Assembly: GCF_027579695.1 (NCBI RefSeq)
Contig: NC_083575.1
Location: 36,651,154 to 36,715,153 of the forward strand
Length of the DNA: 64,000 bases
Direction: 5' to 3'
Origin: Neoarius graeffei
Lineage: Eukaryota; Chordata; Actinopteri; Siluriformes; Ariidae
Shown piece by piece: positions 52,679 to 64,000 of this stretch. The notes below the pieces were generated by a model. The model was not told the origin of the DNA. It ran no database searches and saw nothing but the letters and a program-made list of their open reading frames with translations. Positions within the stretch are counted from its first letter, which is position 1; every line of letters starts with the position of its first letter. A program made the position numbers and the translations under genes.

Positions 52679-54318
52679 CAGTTAGGTCCATATATATTTG
52701 GACACTGACACAAATTTTTTTTTTTTTTTACCCGTTTACTGAAACACATTCAAGTTATAGTTATATAATGGACATGGACATAAAGTCCAGACTTTCAGCT
52801 TTCATTTGAGGGTATCCACATTAAAATTGGATGAAGGGTTTAGGAGTTTCAGCTCCTTAACATGTGCCACCCTGTTTTTAAAGGGACCAAAAGTAATTGG
52901 ACAATTGACTCAAAGGCTATTTCATGGGCAGGTGTGGGCAATTCCTTCGTTATGTCATTCACAATTAAGCAGATAAAAGGCCTGGAGTTGATTTGAGGTG
53001 TGGTGCTTGCATTTGGAAGATTTTGCTGTGAAGAAAACATGCGGTCAAAGGAGCTCTCCATGCAGGTGAAACAAGCCATCCTTAAGCTGCAAAAACAGAA
53101 AAAAAAACATCCGAGAAATTGCTACAATATCAGGAGTGGCAAAATCTACAGTTTGGTACATCCTGAGAAAGAAAGAAAGCACTGGTGAACTCATCAATGC
53201 AAAAAGACCTGGACGCCTACAGAAGACAACAGTGGTGGATGATCGCAGAATAATTTCCATGGTGAAGAGAAACCCCTTCACAACAGCCAACCAAGTGAAC
53301 AACACTCTCCAGGAGGTAGGCGTATCAATATCCAAATCTACCATAAAGAGAAGACTGCATGAAAGTAAATACGGAGGGTTCACTGCACGGTGCAAGCCAC
53401 TCATAAGCCTCAAGAACAAAAAGGCTAGATTGGACTTTGCTAAAAAAAAAAATCTAAAAAAGCCAGCACGGTTCTGGAAGAACATTCTTTGGACAGATGA
53501 AACCAAGATCAACCTCTACCAGAATGTTGGAAAGAAAAAAGTATGGCGAAGGCGTGGTACAGCTCATGATCCAAAGCATACCACATCATCTGTAAAACAC
53601 GGCGGAGGCAGTGTGATGGCTTGGGCATGCATGGCTGCCAGTGGCACTGGGTCACTAGTGTTTATTGATGTGACGCAGGACAGAAGCAGCCGGATGAATT
53701 CTGAGGTATTCAGAGACATACTGTGTGCTCAAATCCAGCCAAACTGATTAGTCGGCGTTTCATAATACAGATGGACAATGACCCAAAACATAAAGCCAAA
53801 GCAACCCAGGAGTTTATTAAAGCAAAGAAGTGGAATGTTCTTGAATGGCCAAGTCAGTCACCTGATCTCAACCCAATTGAGCATGCATTTCACTTGTTAA
53901 AGACTAAACTTCAGACAGAAAGGCCCACAAACAAACAGCAACTGAAAACCGCTGCAGTAAAGGCCTGGCAGAGCATTAAAAAGGAGGAAACACAGCGTCT
54001 GGTGATGTCCATGAGTTCAAGACTTCAGGCAGTCATTGCCAACAAAGGGTTTTCAACCAAGTATTAGAAATGAACATTTTATTTACAATTATTTAATTTG
54101 TCCAATTACTTTTGAGCCCCTGAAATGAAGGGATTGTGTTTAAAAAAATGCTTTAGTTCCTCACATTTTTATGCAATCATTTTGTTCAACCCACTGAATT
54201 AAAGCTGAAAGTCTGAACTTCAACTGCATCTGAATTGTTTTGTTCAAAATTCATTGTGGTAATGTACAGAACCAAAACTAGAAAAATGTCTCCGTCCAAA
54301 TATTTATGGACCTAACTG
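52679..54318 (+). mobile_element. Tc1-like transposon, complete, TA-flanked
   Basis: Inverted ends are CAGTTAGGTCCATATATATT (then TGGACAC) and AATATTTATGGACCTAACTG, flanked by TA (52677-52678, 54319-54320). Inner repeats include AAAGTCCAGACTTTCAGCTT and its counterpart AAGCTGAAAGTCTGAACTTC. At 1640 bp it is standard size, inserted into an older transposon. Confidence 0.93.
53039..54067 (+). pseudogene. Tc1 transposase, two frameshifts
   Basis: MRSKELSMQVKQAILKLQKQ starts at 53039. A length change in the A-run at 53098-53107 shifts the frame, which continues NIREIATISGVAKSTVWYIL, GELINAKRPGRLQ, TTANQVNNTLQEVGVSISKS and FWKNILWTDETKINLY. A second shift near 53740 precedes FIIQMDNDPKHKAKAT and SPDLNPIEHAFHLLK, ending GFSTKY-stop. 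Both aspartates and the glutamate are kept. Confidence 0.9.
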
Positions 54319-55088
54319 TATTAGGCAGCAAGAGAACAGTCAGTTCTTGAAGTTGATGTGTTAGAAGCAGGAAAAATGGGCAAGTGTAAGGATCTCAGTG
54401 ACTTGGACGAGGGTCAAATTGTGATGGCTAGATGGCACATCTTGTGGGGTGTTCCCGGTATGCAGGGGTTAGTACCTACCAAAAGTGGTCCAAGGAAGGA
54501 CAACTGGTGAACTGGCAACAGGGTTATGGGTGTCAAAGGCTCATTGACTCGCATGGGGCATGAAGGCTAGCTCATATGGTCCAATCCCATAGAAGAGCTA
54601 CTGTAACACAAACTGCTGAAAAAGTTAATGCTGATATCTTTCTGATTTAGCCAGCATTAATGATGCCATTTCTCTTTACTTAGTTGAGCGATTCTTGACA
54701 TAATATGAATTACTACAGTTGTGGAATAGGGCTATTTCCTGTATTTTTATTATTTACTATTTAATGTTTGGTATCGAACTCCTTAAGAAGGCAAGAAATT
54801 GCATTAATTAACTTTTGATGAGTCATACCTGTTAATTGAAAAGCATTTCAGGTGACTACCTCATGAAGCTGGTTAAAATAATGCCAATAGTGTGCAAAGT
54901 GTCATCAAGGTAAACGCTGGATACTGTGAAGAATCTAAAATATGAAAGGTGTTTTGTTTTTTTAAAGACATTTTTGTTTACTACATAATTTCATATATGT
55001 TCCATATGTTACTTCATAGTTTTGATGTCTTCAGTATTGTTCTACAATGTAGAAAATAATCAAAATACAGAAAACCCGATGAATTAGT

Positions 55089-55422
55089 CAAGTCAAAGTC
55101 CCTCTCATACCAGAATCTGGTCTTCCCAGGCAGTCTCCTGTCCCAGTACTAACCAACTCTTTAAGGCGTATGGGTGCAGCGCCGATCTCCATTTCGGTAG
55201 CCCTCGGCCTCTCGCCTATACAGCTAGGGTTACAGTGGGGGGCTAGTCCTCTGGTAACCGCGAGAGTTTGACTTCCCTATTCACATCTGTATTGCAATAT
55301 GCCTTGCCAGATGGTAGTAGGTACCATTTTATGATGGTCTTTGGTATGACCTGACTGTGAGTAGAACTCACAATCTCCTGGTCGAGAGGTAGACATGGTA
55401 ACCACTAGGCCAACTCACAGTC
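55089..55422 (-). repeat. second tRNA-derived SINE family, uninterrupted copy
   Basis: Read on the - strand it starts GTGAGTTGGCCTAGTGGTTA and runs through GGTCATACCAAAGACCATCA, AACCCTAGCTGTATAGGCGA and GAAATGGAGATCGGCGCTGC to CTGGGAAGACCAGATTCTGG. It provides the empty site for the transposon at 40874-41772. Confidence 0.85.
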
Positions 55423-55475
55423 CTGATGAATGAGTAGGGGTGTCCAAACCTTTGACTCTTACTGTAGCTGTTTTT

Positions 55476-56092
55476 ATGCCTCTGCCACCTTAAGGTGCAT
55501 GATGCATTATGTTTTCGGGTTGTCCATCTGTCCGTGCATCCGTCCGTCCATGTGTCCGTCCCGAAACCTTGTGAACACGATATCTCAAAGGCTAATGAAA
55601 GGAATTTCACCAAACTTTCACCATTTGTGCATTTGGGGACAAACATGAACTGATTAGATTTTGAGGTTAAAAGGTCACAGGTCAAGATTACTGTGAGGTC
55701 AAATGTCCATCCCCAAACTTTGTGAACACCATATCTCAAAGACTAATGCAAGGAATTTCACCAAACTTTCACCATTTGTGTACTGTGGGACAAAGATGAA
55801 ATGATTAGATTTTGAGATCAAAAGGTTTAAAGTCAAGGTCACTGTGAGGTCAAATGTCTGTCCGAAAACCTTGTGAACGCAATATCTCCAAGGCAAATGA
55901 AAGGAATTTCACCAAACTTTCACCATTTGTCCGCTTTGGGACAAATATGAACTGATTCGATTTTGAGGTTAAAGGGTCACAGGTCAAGATTACTGTGAGG
56001 TCAAATGTCCATCCCCAAATCACAACTTAAGGCGTGTAGTCTACCAGGCGGAGGCATCCCCATCGACGCCATTGGCGTCGAGTTCTATCTAG
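55476..56092. repeat. repeat with about three tandem 150-bp units and hairpin end
   Basis: Units starting near 55565, 55715 and 55868 each contain TTGTGAACAC or close, GGAATTTCACCAAACTTTCA, CATTTGTG, TGATTAGATTTTGAG and ACTGTGAGGTCAAATGTC. The right end is the hairpin CCCCATCGACGCCATTGGCG. The left end is TGCCTCTGCCACCTTAAGGT. The copy at 1259-1640 is inverted and has fewer units. Confidence 0.7.
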
Positions 56093-56856
56093 TTTGCATA
56101 TGTAATTTAGAAACTTCAATTTATCTAATGACATTGGGTGTATTCATGGTGTATTGGCGGAAAAAACACTCATGCTAAAGTTGTTGTTCTTTTTTTTTTG
56201 GTCTGTAAACAGCAAAGATAAGTTAGCTCTTGGGAATATATCAAACTACAAATCATTAAAGAGCAGGGCTTGTACCATAAATACAGATGTTTTGTTCAAG
56301 GACAGCTTATTTGAGCATGACCTTGAGATCAAGGCTGACGAGCTGAGCTACACAGTTACACTTGCACTCAGTAAGCCTGTTGTTCTCACGCAGCACATCA
56401 GTAATGAAACATGAATGGGATGACAGAAAGAGCTGGGGGGTGGCTAAAGTCTTTGACGACTTGAATTGACTTCATCATCTTAGATGACAGGATACTGTGT
56501 GTCCCCTGACCTCGCTATATGTTGAGGAGTATATTATTGCAGGGCTATTTTGTGAGCAGCTGCAGCTCTACAGTGTCGGTTTTGTGTGGGAACCAAATTG
56601 CATTGCAGTCCCTCTATAATTAGCATGCTGCAGTCACATGTGACAAGATTAGAGAGGGAGCAATAGGATTTTGCTGACTGACTGTCTCATCCGTTTAGGA
56701 GAATGCAGTGCAACTGGAAGGGTTGCACGCACTGCATTTGCCTTGGCAACAGCAGGGGGAAAATGGAAATATACTGCTTCACATGATTTCGTGTGTGAGA
56801 AGCTGATGAGCTTTCACTTTGCAAAGCAGCAAAAACGCAGTGGATAAAATAGCATA

Positions 56857-58610
56857 CACACCCCTGTTGAGATGGCAAGTTTTTGTGAGGTAAAAAAAAA
56901 TGAAACCAAGTTAAACCTTGTCAGAAACTTTCACTTTTATTATGAAATTGCAACGTATAAAAATCAAGCGACAAACAACCAGAAATGTTTTAGGGGGAAT
57001 AAAAATTTAAAAAACAAACAAACGTGTGCACACCCTTTTATCACTGGCAGTGTTGAATCAATCACACTCAGGCTCATGCTAAAAAACTAATTAATATACA
57101 TCTGCTGTCAATTAAAGTGACTGATTAACCCCAAATTAAGTACAACTCTTCCTATAGGATTTTCCTGACAACTTCTTGGTAACATCCAACTGGAAAAGCC
57201 ATGGGCCGCAAAGAGCTTACAAAGCTTACAGGATTTAAAAACTTATCTGTGAAGAATCTCAGTCATCCAGGTACATAGTAATCTGTGGTTGGTTGAAGAG
57301 AGCAACTGGACTTGCCTGAAGATTCTTGAAAACGTTTCGCCTCTCATCCTAAAGGCTTCCTCAGTTCTGTCTGACTAATAGGGAGTATCAGGTATTTATC
57401 CTCTCATGGATCATCATAAAATCCGAATCAGAATGCTGATGGCTGCATTGTAGGTGACATATTTTTGTCAACCTGGAACGACCATCATTGAACAGAGGTG
57501 GGTGTCTATGACATCTTTTATCAGCCACCTACAATGCAGCCATCAGCATTCTGATTCGGATTCTATGATGATCCATGAGAGGATAAATACTGGATACTCC
57601 CTATTAGTCAGACAGAACTGAGGAGGCCTTTAGGATGAGAGGCGAAACGTCTTCAAGAATCTTCAGGCAAGTCCAGTTGCTCTCTTCAACCAACCACAGA
57701 TTTAAAAACTCACTGTTGAAAATCAGGAGAGGGTTACAAAAATTTTTCCAAAGCATTGGATATACCATGCAACACTGTAAAGATAATAATCAACAAGTGG
57801 GGAACTATGGTGCAATAGTGCCATTATTAAGAACAGCATGTCTTTCTGAACTTGATGAGAAGCCTGGGAGAAAACTGGTCAGGGAGGCTGCCAAGAGGCC
57901 AACAGCAACATTAAAAGAATTGCAACAATTTCTGGCAAGTGCTGGGAACATCCTGAAATCTTCAACTATCTGGGTGGAAAGACGAAAGACATTCTGAACC
58001 AAAAATAACATCCAAGCTAAAGTTTGTAATAAGTAAATAAATACATCCAATCTCTTTAAAATAATGGAATAGTGGAATAATGTGTTATGATCTGATGAAA
58101 CCAAAGTTGAACAGTTTGGCCATAATACCCAACGATAAAGGAAAAAAAAAAAGCGTACATCACCAAAAGAACACCATCTCCATGGTGAAGCATGGTGGTG
58201 GCAGCATCATGCTTGGGGCTGCTTTCCTTCAGCTGGAACTGGTGCATTAATCAGGGTGGAGGGAATAACGAATAGATCCAAATCCCAGTCAATTCTGGCA
58301 AAAAAAAAAAACTTTCAGGCTTCTGCTAAAGCAATGAAAATGAAGAGGAATTTAACTTTTCAGCTTGATGATGATCTGAAACACACCTCCAAATCAACAA
58401 AAGGAATGGCTTCACCAAAACAAGATCAAGGTTTTGGAACAGCCCAGTCAGATCTAAATACAACTGGAAGTTAGAAAGCTTTTGCAAGGAAAAATGGCAG
58501 AATATTACGAAGTCAACATGTGCCAAACTGTTGCTCTTACCCAAAAAGATTGAATGCTGAGATCAAATCTCATGATGATTCACCTATGTATTAGTTTAGG
58601 GGTGTGTACA
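56857..58610 (+). pseudogene. Tc1-like relic split by a foldback element
   Basis: The ends ACACACCCCTGTTGAGATGG and TTAGGGGTGTGTACACTAG face each other. A start ATGGGCCGCAAAGAGCTTAC at 57201 opens a transposase frame that is interrupted at 57244. It then continues with QVGNYGAIVPLLRTACLSEL, DEKPGRKLVREAAKRPTATL and KELQQFLASAG (helix-turn-helix region), followed by scattered remnants such as LDDDLKHTSKST near 58366. Many frameshifts show it is old. Confidence 0.65.
57244..57698. mobile_element. foldback element inside the Tc1 relic
   Basis: GATTTAAAAACT occurs at 57232-57243 and 57699-57710, a 12-bp direct repeat. The arms (from about 57281 and to 57698) mirror CTGTGGTTGGTTGAAGAGAG, TTTCGCCTCTCATCCTAAAG, TCAGTTCTGTCTGACTAATA and GCTGATGGCTGCATTGTAGG around a centre near 57485. 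An extra about 37 bp (GAATCTCAGTCATCCAGGTA) sits only at the left. Confidence 0.75.
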
Positions 58611-58616
58611 CTAGGT

Positions 58617-58994
58617 TCATCTCATCTCATTATCTCTAGCTGCTTTATCCTGTTCTACAGGGTTGCAGGCAAGCTGGAGCCTATCCCAGCTGACTATGGG
58701 CGAAAGGCGGGGTACACCCTGGACAAGTCGCCAGGTCATCACAGGGCTGACACATAGACACAGACAACCATTCACACTCACATTCACACCTACGCTCAAT
58801 TTAGAGTCACCAGTTAACCTAACCTGCATGTCTTTGGACTGTGGGGGAAACTGGAGCACCCAGAGGAAACCCACGCGGACACGGGGAGAGCATGCAAACT
58901 CCGCACAGAAAGGCCCTCGCCGGTCACGGGGCTCGAACCCGGACCTTCTTGCTGTGAGGCGACAGCGCTAACCACTACACCACCGTGCCGCCCT
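58617..58994 (-). repeat. tRNA-derived SINE, copy 4
   Basis: Full length with tail TCATCTCATCTCATTATCTC at the left and head complement ACTACACCACCGTGCCGCCC at the right. Confidence 0.9.
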
Positions 58995-59103
58995 GTACAC
59001 TAGGTTATTATACATTTATTATTTTTCATCCCCCCCCCCCCAAGAATGTTTCTTATTGTAATTCACTTCAATTTCACAATAAAGGTAGAAAAGTTTCTGA
59101 CAT

Positions 59104-59465
59104 GGGGGCGGCACAGTGGTGTAGTGGTTAGCGCTGTCGCCTCACACCAAGAAGGTTCTGTGTTCAAGCCCAGTGGCCGGCAAGGGCCTTTCTGTGTGGA
59201 GTTTGCATGTTCTCCCCGTGTCCGCGTGGGTTTCCTCCGGGTGCTCCGGTTTCCCCCACAGTCCAAAGACATGCAGGTTAGGTTAACTGGTGACTCTAAA
59301 TTGAGCGTAGGTGTGAATGGTTGTCTGTGTCTATGTGTCAGCCCTGTGATGACCTGGCGACTTGTCCAGGGTGTACCCCGCCTCTCGCCCATAGTCAGCT
59401 GGGATAGGCTCCAGCTTGCCTGCAACCCTGCACAGGATAAGCGGTTATGGATAATGGATGGATGG
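59104..59465 (+). repeat. tRNA-derived SINE, copy 5
   Basis: The head GGGCGGCACAGTGGTGTAGT and a diverged B-box (TGTTCAAGCC) lie at the left. The 3' end reads GGATAAGCGGTTATGGATAA with a GGATGGATGG tail, unlike the TCATCTCATC tails of copies 3 and 4. It lies close to copy 4 in opposite orientation. Confidence 0.88.
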
Positions 59466-60474
59466 AAGTTTCTGACATGATTTATTTTGGTTTCATGTTT
59501 ATCATGTTTCACGTATTTTTGCATCACAAAAACCTGCGATTTTAACAGGGGTGTCAACTTTTTATATCCAGTGTAGCTTTAGTTCAAGTTTCAGAGATAC
59601 TATTTGATTTAAGTGATCATGAAATGATCATTAGGCAGCACGGTGTTGCTCGTGCTTGCAGTAGCTCATGTTGGGGCTAGACAGCTTTAAAATCCTGAGT
59701 TCAATCTTGATCTTAATTTTCTGTTGGCCTAGTGTTTTTGCATGTTCTTTCTGTGTCCATATGGACATCCCAGACAAGGTGTGCACATGCTTTATGTCCA
59801 GTGTTTTATGTGGCAATCTCTGTATTAACTGTGACCCGAAATAAGATAAATGAATAAATACATACAAGAGTTAAACCAGTCATGCCACTAGTCCAAGTGA
59901 CCAGTTCTTCCAAATGTGCTAAGTTCTAGACAGGATGTTTCTTTTTCTAGCAGTAAAAGATTACACAGAAGGAAGAGAAGACAATGAACCAGTAAAACAG
60001 TGAGTTATACTGACATCTTGTGGTAGGCTGAAGTTTACTTGGTTCTGTTGCGGACTCTGGACCTGAGAGCAAAGCCACAAGATCAGTGAACAGAACATTC
60101 ATTCTTATGTTCAACACAGTAAGCGCTTTATCCAGGGCAGGGTTATGGGGAATTATAACCCCAGGAACACTGGCTATAAAGAGGGAATACACCCTGAATG
60201 GGGGCAGTACATCACAAGGAACCATGCACACACATCACACCTATTTAGTGTAGCACGTTTTGCATGTTTTTGGAAGGTGGGAGGAAACCGAAGAACCCAG
60301 AGGAAACCAACAGAGACAAGAAAACATGCACTGAAACGCCACACGCAGTCACCCGAACTCAGGAATGAATCAGGGCAATGCTACCCAAGGACATACAGTA
60401 TAATATTCCTCGAGTTTCTATTTCTATTGTCATGTAATTTTATTTTACATATGATTCATTTATTTTTTAATGTC

Positions 60475-60760
60475 CATCCATTATCTGTAGCTGCTTATCC
60501 TGTTCTACAAAGTTGTAGGCAAGCTGGAAACAACCATTCACACTCGCATTCACGCCTACAGTCAATTTAGAGTCACGAATTAGCCTAACCTGCATGTCTT
60601 TGGACTGTGGGGGAAACCGGAGCACCCAGAGGAAACCCACGCGGACACGGGGAGAACATGCAAACTCCGCACAGAAAGGCCCTAGCTGGCCACGGGGCTC
60701 GAACCCGGACCTTCTTGCTGTGAGGCGACAGCGCTAACCACTACACCACCGTGCCGTCTT
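60475..60760 (-). repeat. tRNA-derived SINE, copy 6, internally deleted
   Basis: Tail-side TCCATTATCTGTAGCTGCTT and head complement AACCACTACACCACCGTGCC are kept, but about 100 bp of the body (TGACTACGGGCG region) is missing after GCAAGCTGGA. Confidence 0.85.
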
Positions 60761-60793
60761 TTTTAATGTCATTTAATATATATACACATACAC

Positions 60794-61515
60794 ACAACCC
60801 CGATTCCAAAAAAGTTGGGACAAAGTACAAATTGTAAATAAAAATGGAATGCAATGATGTGGAAGTTTCAAAATTCCATATTTTATTCAGAATAGAACAT
60901 AGATGACATATCAAGTGTTTAAACTGAGAAAATGTATCATTTAAAGAGAAAAATTAGGTGATTTTAAATTTCATGACAACAACACCTCAAAAAAGTTGGG
61001 ACAAGGCCATGTTTACCACTGTGAGACATCCCCTTTTCTCTTTACAACAGTCTGTAAACGTCTGGGGACTGAGGAGACGAGTTGCTCAAGTTTAGGGATA
61101 GGAATGTTAACCCATTCTTGTCTAATGTAGGATTCTAGTTGCTCAACTGTCTTAGGTCTTTTTTGTCGTATCTTCTGTTTTATGATGCGCCAAATGTTTT
61201 CTATGGGTGAAAGATCTGGACTGCAGGCTGGCCAGTTCAGTACCCGGACCCTTCTTCTACGCAGCCATGATGCTGTAATTGATGCAGTATGTGGTTTGGC
61301 ATTGTCATGTTGGAAAATGCAAGGTCTTCCCTGAAAGAGACGTCGTCTGGATGGGAGCATATGTTGCTCTAGAACCTGGATATACCTTTCAGCATTGATG
61401 GTGTCTTTCCAGATGTGTAAGCTGCCCATGCCACATGCACTAATGCAACCCCATACCATCAGAGATGCAAGCTTCTGAACTGAGCGCTGATAACAACTTG
61501 GGTCGTCCTTCTCTA
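60794..61515 (-). mobile_element. Tc1-like element, truncated, left terminus only
   Basis: The terminus ACAACCCCGATTCCAAAAAA (then GTTGGGACA) starts at 60794 and matches the right end at 1-435. The second TTGGGACA block at 60996 marks the inner repeat. After 61515 the transposon gives way to AT repeats, so the N-terminal half and the other end are lost. Confidence 0.8.
61013..61459 (-). pseudogene. Tc1-like transposase C-terminal half
   Basis: It reads MVWGCISACGMGSLHIWKDT, QGRPCIFQHDNAKPHTASIT (second catalytic D) and NWPACSPDLSPIENIWRIIK (catalytic E), and ends RRLQTVVKRKGDVSQW-stop. The part with the first aspartate is absent because the element is truncated near 61515, so it cannot be active. 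Confidence 0.85.
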
Positions 61516-63480
61516 TATGTCATTTAATATATAATGCGTGTGTGTATATATATGTGTGTGATTTTTTTTTTTTTAATTTGCACAATTATTTATTTATTGA
61601 CTGATTTAATGTAAATTACACAATTCATAAAGATGAGCTGCAGAGTTTCAAATGTCCCCCATGTGACCATGTGGGTTTCCTTCACTGTTAATCAGTTTCC
61701 TCCCACTTCCCAAACAATGCCAGGGTTGGATATATTGCCCCTCGGTCTGTGTGCCCTACAGTGGACCTGCTTTACGCCCAGGTACAGATGCCCAGTCTTC
61801 CAGTTACTGGAGCTAAATGAATATTTTGGTGTTTTTTTTTTTTTAAAGCTTGATGTCTCTTGTCCAAACCATGATTATGTGCAATCCACATTTTAAAAAA
61901 AAATTGTTAAGCCCTTAGCAAAACAACAGATCATCTTGATCGGATCAGCAAGAAGCAAAGCTGAGGAAGAGCAACATATTTAAAAGACATCCTGTGTTTC
62001 TCTCGGTGAGCCATGGATGGTTAGAGTTCAGTTGGACAGAATTGAAGGTTTTGGGTTTTTTTCCCCCCCACAGGCCTCCCTGTGAGCACAGAGCATACAT
62101 CTGGTCATACCTTGTGGGATTGGCTTTTTTAGACAGGCAAATCAACAGGCCGCTGACATTGTCTGTGTGTAATTAGGTATAGCGTTTGGATTCACGCTCA
62201 CTTCAAAGAGCCGCAGTCTCTGCAGAGGCCATTATTTTTCTTCTTTGTGATGGTTCTTTAACAGATGCCACATGTTCATCCTTTGCTGTTGGTTGGTGTT
62301 CAGGAGGTGCTTATGAGCGTTTAGAACAGGCAGGGGCAGTGTGCTGCTACTTTAGCTTCTTCAGGAAACATCTCAAGCTCGAAATATGTCTCTTAGTCAT
62401 CTCTTCCCAGCTTTCTCAAAAATGTCGAACCATCAATTCTGTTCCTGTCTTTTCGAATAAATTTTTCTTTAGTACTGTAGCTCTGAGTTATGTGTGCCAG
62501 AGAGAGGGAAGTAATGATGAACAGATAGTGGCAGCTAGAGGGAAGGTTGCTTCACAAACAAAAACACACTTGCAGACATGGGCAAAAAAAAAAAATCCAA
62601 TAACGAGCATAAAGGCATTAATATGTTAGTGGCTCACTAGAAGCAGATGTGTCATGTATATTTTTACAAGCTGGTAGTTTGGGTCTGTTCTTCCCCTGTT
62701 TTCCTTAACGTCCAACCAACTAACATCTCGTCATTAATTTTGTTTTACTCCTGTCAAAGGGCTTCCATTGAGAAACCTAAGATTATTGGAAAATCTGCAT
62801 CTTCTATCAATTTTATCTGTGACAAAATGATAATCACATTTTCTGTGAGCGTCCAAGGACAAATGATGTGCAGTCTACAATATTGTGCCAGTTGAACGAG
62901 ACGATCCCTTATATAGTGAAACATTAGATGCTTTGATGGATGTAGCATGAGAGAGAGAGAGAGAATGATCTGTTCCTTGGACTGATGACGGTTCCAACCT
63001 TCAGCCCACTCACACACTCTTTTTCTCTCAAATATAAAAGTGGAGAGCTGTGGGTGACAGGCTGACAGAAGGAAAAGGCTCATTATTTAATCAATAGAAT
63101 TGCATCAATTTAGGGAAAATTTGTCTCCAGTGAAAACAAACGGTTGGCCAGTAAAGAACAGAGTCATACTTTTGTGTGAGAACACACATGTTAAATGCTT
63201 ATGGGTAGGCAGTCTTTGCTTGGACAGTGTGTATGGTTGGGTGAGTGAGTTAGTTCAGAACAGAATTGACATGTGGAGAATAAAGTGGTTTCTCAGTAAT
63301 GCGAGGAGTTTTTACATGGCTTTCACAGACTTCGAGCAACCAAAATCTGCGCAGGAAATCCATTTCGAAAAGGCATGTTGAAATGTGGAATTTCAGGGAG
63401 TGTTTCTGGACACAGACTAAACCTAGACTTGGATTAAATGAACAGATCAATGAGAACCCTTCATCCATTCAAATAAATGA

Positions 63481-63527
<47 letters not shown>

Positions 63528-64000
63528 TTGGTCAAAGAAGTCTATTTTATGCTTTTGTCTGTACTGAATTAACCGACAGATGTGAAGAATTGATTTGTCC
63601 TTTTTAGTTTGTGAGCTGAGGACAACCGGTGCATTCTTCTCATGAAAGATGATAGGCTCGTGGCAGTGACAGGTGCTGACCCAGTAGGTTAAGATGCTGG
63701 GATGAACACTGAATAGGACTTTTTGTGCTACGATTTTGCATCAGAAGAGGAGGAATTTGCATTAAAAAATATGAGATGTCAGAACATTTCAGATACTGCT
63801 GAAATTGATCCTTTCAAATCTTATATGTACATATAGCTACTTTGGGTCTTTATATAATATATATTTAAAAAATATGAACTACATCTGGGACATTGAGTAA
63901 CACATTGTAATATGTTACATGAACAGCATATTACATAAGAGAGCACTTTTCAGATTAAAAAAGAAAACATAATGAAGGCTACTGGGTTTTGGTGCAAAAT
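61516..64000. other. intergenic stretch, nothing recognised except a microsatellite
   Basis: The predicted frames (for example 62186-62629) have no family resemblance and no splice-linked continuation that I can see. In human the next gene beyond PRPH2 is TBCC, but no part of it is visible here. Confidence 0.5.
63481..63528 (+). repeat. (CTTT)n microsatellite
   Basis: Twelve CTTT units in a row, encoding only low-complexity peptides. Confidence 0.97.

Larger units (their letters stand above)
52580..54640 (+). pseudogene. relic of a further transposon gene that hosts the 52679 Tc1
   Basis: Flanks of the Tc1 join as GGGATATA-TTAGGCAGCAAGAG. The right flank then contains ATGGGCAAGTGTAAGGATCT, a frame reading [20 protein letters not shown] and, after gaps, [17 protein letters not shown] and RRATVTQTAEKVNA. 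This looks like the helix-turn-helix start of another Tc1-related transposase family. It is incomplete and broken. Confidence 0.55.

Noticed and set aside
62186-62629. 147-residue + frame
   Set aside because: No recognisable domain, no splice context and no homology I can recall; likely chance.

Overview
This is a window of a ray-finned (teleost) fish nuclear genome. The evidence is two vertebrate genes with GT-AG introns that can be traced exon by exon, surrounded by fish-type DNA transposons (Tc1/mariner, hAT, TTAA-type, AT-type and 9-bp-duplication types), tRNA-derived SINEs, LINE fragments and long microsatellites. The species cannot be fixed from the sequence alone.

Host genes. (1) The 3' half of ubr2, an N-degron E3 ubiquitin ligase, lies on the + strand from 13877 to 42627. 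I traced 24 consecutive coding exons that keep phase at every junction and end in TGA (about 898 residues). They cover the basic helical stretch, the RING-type zinc site and the C-terminal cysteine-rich UBLC region. Upstream exons must lie to the left of the window, because none is recognisable in 1-13876. (2) A complete three-exon prph2 (peripherin-2/rds photoreceptor tetraspanin) lies on the - strand at 48778-51702 and predicts 342 residues. The two genes converge tail to tail with about 6.1 kb between them. UBR2 and PRPH2 are also neighbours in human, so this is conserved synteny.

Layout. 1-6.5 kb: Tc1 ends and relics, a THAP-type exon, a foldback element, and an element carrying a RecQ-like helicase exon. 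6.5-13.8 kb: one Tc1 element swollen to 7.3 kb by a nested hAT/MITE/LINE mosaic, ending just before the first visible ubr2 exon. 13.9-42.6 kb: ubr2, with introns packed with transposons, several of them only 6-35 bp from splice sites. 42.6-48.8 kb: ubr2 3' region, a TTAA foldback and a nearly intact Tc1. 48.8-51.7 kb: prph2. 52.6-61.5 kb: nested Tc1 elements, SINEs, a tandem-unit repeat and Tc1 relics. 61.5-64 kb: nothing recognisable apart from a CTTT microsatellite.

Main discovery value. Many insertions sit inside other repeats or inside their reading frames, so the empty site can be read in the window itself and exact ends and target duplications follow. This resolves (a) two elements flanked by AT, each with a THAP-domain exon at one end and a YqaJ-associated-type exon at the other, facing inward; (b) three elements with perfect 9-bp target duplications and TAGYCTGG-like ends, two of which carry the first exon of a RecQ-like helicase; (c) three TA-flanked elements sharing CCGTATTTT ends but with different interiors. 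The host genes look intact despite this load.
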